DNA of 5,259 nt, taken from positions 1 through 5,259 of the forward strand of contig CAAFXD010000128.1 of NCBI GenBank assembly GCA_900766945.1, read 5' to 3'. The notes under the pieces are model-generated. The model did not search any database, was not told the origin of the DNA, and saw only the letters and a program-made list of their open reading frames with translations. The stretch comes from Clostridia bacterium. Lineage in GTDB: Bacteria > Bacillota > Clostridia > Oscillospirales > Acutalibacteraceae. Made by a program: the position numbers and the translations under genes. This document shows positions 1 through 5,259 of this stretch, one piece after another; the first letter of the stretch is position 1; each line of letters starts with the position of its first letter.

Positions 1-554
1 CGCGTCAGCACAACGACCACACGGTCACAACCGTCTGCGAGTGCCTTTTCCACGGGGATAGAGTCCGACGCGCCGCCGTCAAAATACTTTCTGCCCTCAA
101 ATTCCACGGGCGGCGTGAACATCGGCAATGCCGCCGAGGCTTTCATCACGGTAAAATCCTTGCCGACGATTTTGTCTTTGCCGAAATAGACCGCCTTACC
201 CGTTTCGGCATCGGTCACCACGGTGACAAATTCGCTTTTGTCCGCGTGGAAGGCGTCGTAATCGAACGGGTCCAATTCCTGCGGAATGGTATCGTAAATA
301 AAGTCCAAGCCGAATACGGAATGCTTGTGCAAAATGGGGTCAAGCCCGATATAGCGCTTGTCGCCGACATACTGCGTATCGACGCGGTAGCCGCGGCCGC
401 GCTGTCCCGAAACATAGGAAGCGGCATTGCCCGCGCCCGCCGACACGCCGATAATATAATCGAAGTGTATGTCATGATCCATAAACACATCTAAAACGCC
501 CACGGTGTAAAGCCCGCGCATACCGCCGCCCTCTAAGACCAATCCTGTTTTCAT
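1..554 (-). CDS. Patatin-like phospholipase family protein, C-terminus cut by window edge
   Basis: Reading the minus strand from ATG at 554 gives 184 residues with no stop before the left edge, so the C-terminal part is missing. The protein carries the patatin hallmarks: an oxyanion-hole glycine loop GGGMRG (residues 9-14), the nucleophile elbow GVSAG (36-40, Ser38), the ASAALP segment (139-144) and a DGG motif (159-161) holding the second member of the Ser-Asp dyad. This family hydrolyses acyl esters of lipids. The bacterial RssA/YqhO-type members are about 280-300 residues, so roughly a third is lost. No signal peptide or membrane segment is seen, so it is probably cytoplasmic or peripheral on the membrane. 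It is the last visible gene of the Nudix-maf-patatin operon and starts 2 bases after the maf stop. Its true substrate cannot be read from the sequence. The family call is firm. Confidence 0.9.
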   Translation of the reverse strand, partial: MKTGLVLEGGGMRGLYTVGVLDVFMDHDIHFDYIIGVSAGAGNAASYVSGQRGRGYRVDTQYVGDKRYIGLDPILHKHSVFGLDFIYDTIPQELDPFDYDAFHADKSEFVTVVTDAETGKAVYFGKDKIVGKDFTVMKASAALPMFTPPVEFEGRKYFDGGASDSIPVEKALADGCDRVVVVLT

Positions 555-556
555 GT

Positions 557-1108
557 TTACAGCACCTCTTTTAAAATTCTCGCCGTTTTCGCAAGCGGTA
601 GCCCCACAACATTCAAATAATCCCCGTCTATCTTTTCCACAAACAGCGCCCCGCGCCCCTGTATACCGTATGCACCGGCTTTGTCCATCGGCTCGCCGCT
701 TTGCACATAGGCGTCCACTTCCGCGTCGGTCAGTTGGTAAAAGGTCACGCGCGTTTCCGTATGAAATAAGAATTCCCGTTCGCCGTCTGTTATATACACG
801 CCGGTAAACACGCTGTGCGTGCGCCCCGAAAGCGCGCGAAGCATTGCTTTTGCGTCATTTTCGTCTTTCGGTTTACCCAAGATCCGATTGTCAAGCGCCA
901 CCACCGTGTCGGCGGCAAGCACAACCTCGTCTGCCGCGCGAAAAACGGCGCACCCCTTGCGCTGTGCCAATGTTTCAACCGCCGCAGCAGGGGAAAGGTC
1001 TGCGGGCAGGGCTTCGTCGGTATCGGCGATGCGCTTTTCAAACGAAAAGCCGCCTTGTGTGAGGATTTCCGCGCGGCGCGGTGAATTCGATGCCAAAATC
1101 AGTTTCAT
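557..1108 (-). CDS. maf: Maf family nucleoside triphosphate pyrophosphatase (YhdE type)
   Basis: Predicted 183-residue cytoplasmic enzyme, close to the usual length of about 190. Maf proteins hydrolyse non-canonical or excess nucleoside triphosphates to monophosphate and pyrophosphate; the YhdE branch prefers dTTP and UTP, and Maf has been linked to septum arrest in Bacillus. The signatures are complete: the N-terminal ASNSPRR loop (6-12), the catalytic aspartate in AADTVV (Asp67), GKP (78-80, Lys79), SGRTHSVFTGV (94-104), EPMDKAGAYGIQG (139-151, with Gln150) and DYLNVVGLP (163-171). The retained Arg12, Lys79 and Gln150 fit the YhdE branch better than the YceF (m7GTP) branch. The ATG at 1108 overlaps the Nudix stop as ATGA, which implies translational coupling. 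A site AAAAGGA at 1120-1126 lies 11 bases upstream. The stop is 2 bases before the patatin start. No key residue is missing. Confidence 0.96.
   Translation of the reverse strand: MKLILASNSPRRAEILTQGGFSFEKRIADTDEALPADLSPAAAVETLAQRKGCAVFRAADEVVLAADTVVALDNRILGKPKDENDAKAMLRALSGRTHSVFTGVYITDGEREFLFHTETRVTFYQLTDAEVDAYVQSGEPMDKAGAYGIQGRGALFVEKIDGDYLNVVGLPLAKTARILKEVL
563..569 (-). promoter_or_regulatory. Ribosome binding site of the patatin gene, inside the end of maf
   Basis: On the minus strand this reads AGAGGTG, 8 bases before the ATG at 554. It lies within the last codons of maf. It fixes the patatin start and suggests that translation of the two genes is linked. Confidence 0.6.
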
Positions 1109-1653
1109 TTTGCCGCCTGTCCTTTTATGAGTTGATAGGTTTTTAAAATCCCGACCTGCGTTTTGCTGTCGCGGATTTCATTGCGCATCACCATTTGAAA
1201 CGCCGTTTCCAGCGGAATGCGGCGCACCTCTAAAAACTCGTCCTCGTCCAAATGCTGTTCGGAAAATGTCAGATTTTCCGCCAAATACATATGGATAATC
1301 TCGCCGCAGTAGCCGGGGGTGGGGTAAAGTTTGCCGAGGTCGCGGTAGTTTTTTGCCGCGGCGCCCGTTTCTTCGAGCAATTCGCGCTTGCCCGCCTCGA
1401 ACGGGTCTTCGCCGTATTCCAATTTCCCCGCGGGCAGTTCCAAAACCGTTTCCATATACGGATAGCGGAATTGCTCGACAAACAGCAATTCTTCTTTGTC
1501 CGTCAGCGCCGCCACACACACGCCGCCCGGGTGCTCCACAACCTCGCGTAGTGCCGTTGTCCCGTCAGGGAGTTCTGCATCGTCCACGCGCAAATTGACA
1601 ATTTTGCCGCGATACAGATAGTCTTGTTTTAAAGGTTTTTCGGTAAAATCCAT
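1105..1653 (-). CDS. nudF: Nudix hydrolase, ADP-ribose pyrophosphatase
   Basis: Predicted 182-residue cytoplasmic hydrolase that would cleave ADP-ribose to AMP and ribose-5-phosphate, removing a reactive sugar nucleotide. The full Nudix box is present: Gly76-x5-Glu82-x7-Arg90-Glu91-Leu92-x-Glu94-Glu95-x-Gly97. The features that mark the ADP-ribose subgroup are also here: ELPDGTTALREVVEHPG (27-43), EQFRYP (60-65), ELPAGKLE (72-79), then PTPGYCGEIIHMYLAENL (111-128) and DEDEFLEV (136-143). The layout closely follows Bacillus subtilis NudF/YqkG. The ATG at 1653 is preceded by AAAGGAG at a rather long spacing of 12 bases. It is the first gene of the operon and overlaps maf by 4 bases. Both products clean up the nucleotide pool. 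Specificity for ADP-ribose is inferred from family resemblance. Confidence 0.93.
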   Translation of the reverse strand: MDFTEKPLKQDYLYRGKIVNLRVDDAELPDGTTALREVVEHPGGVCVAALTDKEELLFVEQFRYPYMETVLELPAGKLEYGEDPFEAGKRELLEETGAAAKNYRDLGKLYPTPGYCGEIIHMYLAENLTFSEQHLDEDEFLEVRRIPLETAFQMVMRNEIRDSKTQVGILKTYQLIKGQAAK

Positions 1654-1665
1654 ACTAAATGAAAA

Positions 1666-1672
1666 CTCCTTT
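1666..1672 (-). promoter_or_regulatory. Ribosome binding site of the Nudix gene
   Basis: The minus strand reads AAAGGAG, 12 bases before the ATG at 1653. The core is strong and the spacing slightly long. It supports that start, and no better in-frame start exists nearby. Confidence 0.6.
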
Positions 1673-1722
1673 GCATAGATATGAAATAGGACAACCGCTG
1701 TCCGTTCGGAAAATCAAAAAAG

Positions 1723-1729
1723 AAAGAAG
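1723..1729 (+). promoter_or_regulatory. Probable ribosome binding site choosing the start of the M14-like gene
   Basis: AAAGAAG differs by one base from the AAAGGAG seen before the Nudix and murD2 genes and lies 11 bases before the ATG at 1741. A GTG at 1729 is also in frame, but it sits inside this element and has no site of its own. The ATG is therefore the better start. Confidence 0.45.
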
Positions 1730-1740
1730 TGCTTATAAAA

Positions 1741-2634
1741 ATGCAAATTGATTTCGCACCGTTTACATATGCACAGTCGCAAAAACTGCTTGCACAATTA
1801 CAAAATGCCTATCCCTTTGCCGAATTTTCGGTGTTCGGCAGAACCGTCGCCAAACGCGGGATATTTTCCCTCACGCTCGGCGAGGGAACGGATACCGTTC
1901 TGTTTTTGGCAGGACTGCAAGGTGAGGACACCGCCGCGCCGCTTTTGTTGTATCGCTTTTTTTCGAGACTTTGCGCCGCCTATTTTGCGGACAAAAGCCT
2001 TTGCAATGTGCAAATTCGCCGTTCTCTGCAAGGGCGAAAAATCACCGTTGTGCCGTGCGCAAACCCCGATGCGTTTGAAATTCGCCGTTACGGCGCGTTG
2101 GGCGCGGGGTGTTATGCGGGGCTTACTTCGCGTGCGGCGGGCGACAGTTTTGCAAACTGGCGTGCCAACGCGCGGGGCGTAAATGTCGCGCACAATTTCG
2201 ATTTCCACCACCAACGCGTACTGTTGGATACCGCCCCCGACCGCCCGTCGCCCTTTGCCTACGCAGGGCCGTCACCCGAAAGCGAAGCGGAAACCGGCGC
2301 TGTTGTGCGGCTATGCCTGCGGGAAAATTTTCGCCACAGCGTATTGTTAGAGGGCTTCGGCAGGCACTTTTTTTGGTCGGGCGCAGAGGGGTGTTTTGAA
2401 AAAACCGAAGTTCCGCTGACCGCCAAAGTATTGGCGGGCGCGGCGGACTACACCCTGTCCGAAAAAGAGGAGACGCTTCGCCACGGCGCATTTTGCGAAT
2501 GGTTCTCATCGGAATTTCACCGCCCCGCGTTTACCGTCGCGGCGGGAGAATATCCGCAAATCCAAAATCAGGCGGAATTTGACGCGGTGTACCGCGAAAT
2601 CGAGGAAATGCTGGTGCTGTCAGCCATTTTATGA
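1741..2634 (+). CDS. M14 carboxypeptidase-fold protein, probably catalytically dead
   Basis: A 297-residue protein from ATG 1741 (four residues longer from GTG 1729), with no signal peptide or membrane segment. The pattern follows bacterial M14 peptidases of the gamma-D-glutamyl-diamino acid type: FTYAQSQKLLAQL near the start, FGRTV..RGIFSLTLG (32-47), AGLQGED (57-63), NPDAFE (108-113), NARGVNVAHNFD (143-154), ESEAET (180-185), LLEGFGRHFFW (202-212) and RPAFTVAAG (261-269). The catalytic positions appear altered. The HxxE zinc motif reads Q60-G-E-D63, the third zinc histidine (LHSQG in active relatives) is Glu204, the Asn-Arg substrate pair is Ala150-His151, and the general-base glutamate (TIELG) is Ala267. 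Tyr237 may be the retained substrate tyrosine. I infer a non-hydrolytic protein that might bind peptide, or an enzyme with changed chemistry. The frame is intact, so it does not look like a decaying pseudogene. It converges on murD2, overlapping it by 6 bases. Confidence 0.75.
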   Translation: MQIDFAPFTYAQSQKLLAQLQNAYPFAEFSVFGRTVAKRGIFSLTLGEGTDTVLFLAGLQGEDTAAPLLLYRFFSRLCAAYFADKSLCNVQIRRSLQGRKITVVPCANPDAFEIRRYGALGAGCYAGLTSRAAGDSFANWRANARGVNVAHNFDFHHQRVLLDTAPDRPSPFAYAGPSPESEAETGAVVRLCLRENFRHSVLLEGFGRHFFWSGAEGCFEKTEVPLTAKVLAGAADYTLSEKEETLRHGAFCEWFSSEFHRPAFTVAAGEYPQIQNQAEFDAVYREIEEMLVLSAIL

Positions 2635-3924
2635 TTGCCCGTACGCCTTGACAAGCGTTTTGTAATGCTTGCCCTTTTCCTCAAAATTTTTATAGACATT
2701 GTAACTCGACGCCGCGGGGGAAAGTAAGCAGATTTTGCCTTTTGTTGTGTATTGGTAGGCAAGGCGCACCGCTTCGTCCAAATCGGCGGCGGCAATGCAG
2801 TTTTGCGGTGCATTTGCCTGCTGTAATGCGGCAACAATCGCATGCCCCGTTTCGGGTGTACCGAGGATATTGCGTATGGAACTGTTTTTCAAATCTTCTA
2901 CAAAGCCGCTGTAATCAATGCCGCGGTCTTTGCCGCCGATAATCAGCGTATCCACGGTTTTGAGCGCCTCTACCGCGCAAAGCACCGCGTGCGGAATGGT
3001 GGCGATACAGTCATTATAAAAGGTAATGCCTTTAAATGTGCCGACCTTTTCCATACGGTGCTCGATGCCCTCAAATTCCCGCACGGCGGTTTCGCAGTCC
3101 GCGTCCGTCACGCCGAAGCGCTTTGCGGCGGCACGGGCAAACAAAATATCCTGATAATTGTGCGCACCCGCCAAATGCTCGTTTTCGACGGCAAACGGTA
3201 ATACTTCGTCGGCGCGAATACCGACTTTTTCGGACGGCACGGCGGACAAATCCACAAACTGCGAAAGCCCTTGCGTACCGTTATACAAAAATAAATCGCC
3301 GCTTTTTTGATACAGTGCGATATGCGATTTTGCGCACACATAGCCTTGAAAACCGCCTTTGTAATGCTCCAAATGCTCTTCGTACAAATTCGTAAGCACT
3401 GCCACCTCGGGTGAAGCGTGTGTAAATTCCAACTGATGCGAGGACATTTCGATGACGGCAACCGTGTCGGGCGTTAAGTCTTCGAGCGCCTCAAACACGG
3501 GCACGCCGATGTTGCCTATAAGGCGGCTATCTTTCCCCGCGGCTTTCAGCATACGGTATGTCAGCGTAGAAGTCGTGGTTTTGCCTTTGGAGCCTGTAAT
3601 GCCGATTTTGCGGCAGTTTGCAAAGCGCAAAAACAAATCCACCTGACAGGTGACTTCGGTTTGTTCACCGATTTCAACATCTTTAAACGAAATACCCGGG
3701 CTTTTCATCACCAAAGAAAATTCGTTGATATGCTGTAAATAATCGTCCCCGCAAAGGCACGCGGTAAACGCGTCGGGCGGGGCGATTTCGTTTTTGTCGG
3801 CAATCGTTAAGGGCATTTCGGGAAAAAAGGTGCGGATATACCGAAAAGTGGACTGCCCCTCGCGCCCGAAACCGACCAATAAGACGGATTTGTCACGGAA
3901 ATAGTCAGCAATCTGCGGATACAT
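2629..3924 (-). CDS. murD2: MurD2-type ligase: UDP-MurNAc-L-alanine--L-glutamate ligase
   Basis: A 431-residue Mur ligase that would add glutamate to UDP-MurNAc-L-Ala with ATP in the cytoplasm. Three domains are visible. The N-terminal domain has GFGREG (18-23) and KSPGIS (74-79). The central ATPase has GITGSKGKTTTS (108-119), GNIGVPV (137-143), EMSSHQLE (159-166), a metal-site histidine in EEHLEHY (His184), Lys199 (the carbamylated-lysine position) in YVCAK, and AHNYQD (254-259). The C-terminal domain has FEGIEHRMEKV (284-294), NDCIAT (304-309), IGGKDRGIDYS (329-339) and SPAASSY (402-408). Canonical MurD has NDSKATN, where the lysine contacts D-Glu; here Ile307 takes that place, which fits MurD2. 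Its partner is the MurL-like gene just upstream, overlapping by 20 bases. L-Glu specificity is inferred from this context and the changed motif. Ordinary D-Glu-adding MurD is the alternative. Mur ligase membership is certain. Confidence 0.85.
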   Translation of the reverse strand: MYPQIADYFRDKSVLLVGFGREGQSTFRYIRTFFPEMPLTIADKNEIAPPDAFTACLCGDDYLQHINEFSLVMKSPGISFKDVEIGEQTEVTCQVDLFLRFANCRKIGITGSKGKTTTSTLTYRMLKAAGKDSRLIGNIGVPVFEALEDLTPDTVAVIEMSSHQLEFTHASPEVAVLTNLYEEHLEHYKGGFQGYVCAKSHIALYQKSGDLFLYNGTQGLSQFVDLSAVPSEKVGIRADEVLPFAVENEHLAGAHNYQDILFARAAAKRFGVTDADCETAVREFEGIEHRMEKVGTFKGITFYNDCIATIPHAVLCAVEALKTVDTLIIGGKDRGIDYSGFVEDLKNSSIRNILGTPETGHAIVAALQQANAPQNCIAAADLDEAVRLAYQYTTKGKICLLSPAASSYNVYKNFEEKGKHYKTLVKAYGQS

Positions 3925-5259
3925 ATTCGTACATCTCCTTTACCGCCTCGAAAAATTCGTCGGGCACATTGTTTTTGGGGTTATATTCCAGCAACAGATT
4001 TTCGCCTGTGTATTCCCCCGCCGTCTCGGCAAAATGCTGTAACAAAACGGGGAGTTCTTTGCCCTCTGCGCGGAATTTTTCCACGGTTTTATGAAGCGCA
4101 AACACAATTTCCGACACCGTGCCGACACATTCAAAGGGTTTGACTTCGGAAAAGCCGCACAGCCCGTCAAAATCCGCAAGCAAATCACCGTCGTTAAGCA
4201 TATCCGCGCCGAACAGTTCGCAAAGGCGACCGTAATCCATAAACGGCGACAAAATCGAAAAGACAAACAGGCATTTGGCGCATTTGCCGCACCAAATATT
4301 TTGCTTACTGCCACGGTTGCAACTGCGGAACGTCTCGTGGTACTGCGCAAATGCCGAGAACTGCTTGGCAATCTGCAATTCCGAAAACGGGCGCAGTAAA
4401 CTAAAATAGCGGATGTCGGGCACCAAATTGCGCTCGGCGTATTTCGCAAAATCACATTCAAACGCGTAGGATTTGGAATATTGGTGGTTGACCTCTGTCC
4501 CCGCGATGTTCGACTCGTTCGCGCTCGACTCGTTCGAGAGCACAATATCCCGCGCGCCTACCAAATACGCGCAATAGAACGACAAAAACGCCACAATCGC
4601 CGAAAACGGCGTGTGCCCGTTCAAAAAGCCCTCTTGATTTAAGCGTAGTAAATTTTTATCTATCGTGCGGTAGGTGCGCACAATCGCGCTGTCCGTATAC
4701 CCCGCCGCGTGCACGGTATCGGTACGCGCAGGCTGGTCATTGACGGTGAAAAACAGATTTTTGTCTTTTTCATTTTTCAAAAGTTGTGCCGTAACGCAAC
4801 TGTCCTTGCCGCCCCCGACGGGGATGATGTGGGTACCGCTTTGATTGTATTCGCCCAAGGGGCGGTCTTCTGCCGCTTTTTCGCAGACAATTTCCATAAA
4901 ATTGTCTTTGTCCGCTTCAATCCCGTTGATATAGAAAAATTCCGAAAGCCCGCGGAAATAGAGCCGTTTCCACCATCGAATATCCCAGTCGGACAAGTAC
5001 CCGCACTGCACTTTGACGGTCTTCGGGCACGCCGCTTTCCAATAACTGACAAGTTCCACCATACCGAGCGAGAATGCAATCGCCTGCGCGTCGGGGGAAG
5101 CGGGGTCGTTTAAGATTTGCAAATTTGCCGTTTCGATTTCGGTGGACGGGGAAAATGTGCACAGCCCGTCAATCGAAAAATGAAAGGTCAGTTTCACGCG
5201 CGTACCGATGGTTTCAATCTCGTAGCGTTCATAGGTAAAAGTCGGGTAGGTTTTTCGCA
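3905..5259 (-). CDS. murL: MurL: UDP-MurNAc-L-Ala-L-Glu epimerase, start beyond window edge
   Basis: This protein would invert the terminal L-Glu of UDP-MurNAc-L-Ala-L-Glu to D-Glu using ATP and Mg2+, giving the normal peptidoglycan precursor. The frame stays open to the right edge, so the true start lies outside and 450 codons are visible. A GTG at 5197 has no ribosome binding site, and the codons before it (FTYERYEIETIGTR) read as real protein. Counting from that GTG, the marks are a PP-loop for ATP, PVGGGKDS (126-133); NGHTPFSA (193-200); SNESSANESN (221-230); NHQYSKSYAFE (237-247); and a cysteine cluster Cys293-x9-Cys303-x2-Cys306-x2-Cys309 followed by FVFSILSPFM. The PP-loop and the four cysteines resemble QueC, where the cysteines bind zinc. 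These motifs and the adjacent MurD2-type ligase match the MurL-MurD2 pair of Xanthomonas oryzae. A generic PP-loop or PAPS-reductase-like name is the likely alternative annotation. Confidence 0.87.
   Translation of the reverse strand, partial: RKTYPTFTYERYEIETIGTRVKLTFHFSIDGLCTFSPSTEIETANLQILNDPASPDAQAIAFSLGMVELVSYWKAACPKTVKVQCGYLSDWDIRWWKRLYFRGLSEFFYINGIEADKDNFMEIVCEKAAEDRPLGEYNQSGTHIIPVGGGKDSCVTAQLLKNEKDKNLFFTVNDQPARTDTVHAAGYTDSAIVRTYRTIDKNLLRLNQEGFLNGHTPFSAIVAFLSFYCAYLVGARDIVLSNESSANESNIAGTEVNHQYSKSYAFECDFAKYAERNLVPDIRYFSLLRPFSELQIAKQFSAFAQYHETFRSCNRGSKQNIWCGKCAKCLFVFSILSPFMDYGRLCELFGADMLNDGDLLADFDGLCGFSEVKPFECVGTVSEIVFALHKTVEKFRAEGKELPVLLQHFAETAGEYTGENLLLEYNPKNNVPDEFFEAVKEMYEYVSADC
3935..3941 (-). 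promoter_or_regulatory. Ribosome binding site of murD2 inside murL
   Basis: The minus strand reads AAAGGAG, 10 bases before the ATG at 3924. It lies within the 3' end of the murL-like gene, so the ligase has its own strong site despite the 20-base overlap. It confirms the chosen murD2 start. Confidence 0.65.

Larger units (their letters stand above)
1654..1740. promoter_or_regulatory. Divergent intergenic region with small inverted repeats
   Basis: This gap separates the minus-strand Nudix operon from the plus-strand M14-like gene and must hold at least one promoter, possibly two. I could not find a convincing pair of -35 and -10 boxes on either strand. Two small overlapping palindromes are visible: GGACA-ACCGC-TGTCC at 1689-1703 and TCCG-TT-CGGA at 1701-1710. 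They could be an operator serving both directions, but arms of 4-5 bases occur by chance in a region this size. The region is otherwise A-rich on the side of the M14-like gene. Confidence 0.3.

Noticed and set aside
246..494. Plus-strand open frame opposite the patatin gene
   Set aside because: The opposite strand carries the GGGMRG/GVSAG patatin motifs; this frame shows no family signal.
1734..1739. TATAAA as a -10 box for the M14-like gene
   Set aside because: It ends two bases before the ATG at 1741, too close for a normal leader, and no -35 box lies at the right distance.
1741..2634. M14-like gene as a decaying pseudogene
   Set aside because: There is no stop or frameshift, the length is normal and the non-catalytic scaffold motifs are well kept.
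2842..3201. Plus-strand open frame of 119 codons opposite murD2
   Set aside because: It lies wholly within a well-supported minus-strand Mur ligase, has no recognisable motif and looks like an antisense shadow.
4091..4399. Plus-strand open frame of 102 codons opposite murL
   Set aside because: It is antisense to conserved MurL motifs including the cysteine cluster; its composition is that of a shadow frame.
4510..4536. Twelve-base direct repeat TCGACTCGTTCG with a period of 15
   Set aside because: It encodes the NESSANES stretch of MurL, apparently a conserved motif of the family, so it is probably a by-product of the protein sequence, not a mobile or regulatory repeat.
3905..5259. MurL-like protein as a PAPS reductase or other sulphur-metabolism PP-loop enzyme
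   Set aside because: The NHQYSKS, SNESSAN and CGKCAKC-FVF motifs together with the adjacent MurD2-type ligase fit MurL better than the PAPS reductase pattern.

Overview
The window looks like a compact stretch of bacterial chromosome, most likely from a Clostridia-type Firmicute of moderate G+C. This placement is an inference. It rests on the NudF/YqkG-like and YhdE-type Maf proteins, AAAGGAG-type ribosome binding sites and very tight gene packing. Almost everything is coding: the only real intergenic gap is about 87 bases (1654-1740). I saw no tRNA, rRNA, CRISPR array, insertion sequence or convincing terminator.

Left part (1-1653, minus strand): a three-gene operon read right to left. It encodes a Nudix ADP-ribose pyrophosphatase, a Maf nucleotide pyrophosphatase and a patatin-like lipid hydrolase that runs off the left edge. 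The first two genes overlap by 4 bases (ATGA) and the next pair is 2 bases apart. The Nudix and Maf products both hydrolyse unwanted nucleotides.

Middle (1741-2634, plus strand): a lone gene for a cytoplasmic protein with the M14 zinc-carboxypeptidase fold. It resembles the gamma-D-glutamyl-diamino acid peptidase branch, but the zinc ligands and the catalytic glutamate appear to be replaced. It is best read as a pseudoenzyme. It is divergent from the Nudix operon, and its stop codon overlaps that of the convergent murD2-like gene by 6 bases.

Right part (2629-5259, minus strand): a two-gene unit with a 20-base overlap. The upstream gene, cut by the right edge, encodes a PP-loop protein matching MurL, the ATP-dependent UDP-MurNAc-L-Ala-L-Glu epimerase. 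The downstream gene encodes a Mur ligase of the MurD2 type, which adds L-Glu instead of D-Glu. Together they would form the alternative route to D-glutamate in peptidoglycan known from Xanthomonas oryzae: L-Glu is added first and then inverted on the nucleotide precursor, so free D-Glu (MurI) is not needed. This module, with a degenerate gamma-D-glutamyl-peptidase-like protein next to it, is the most interesting content of the window.
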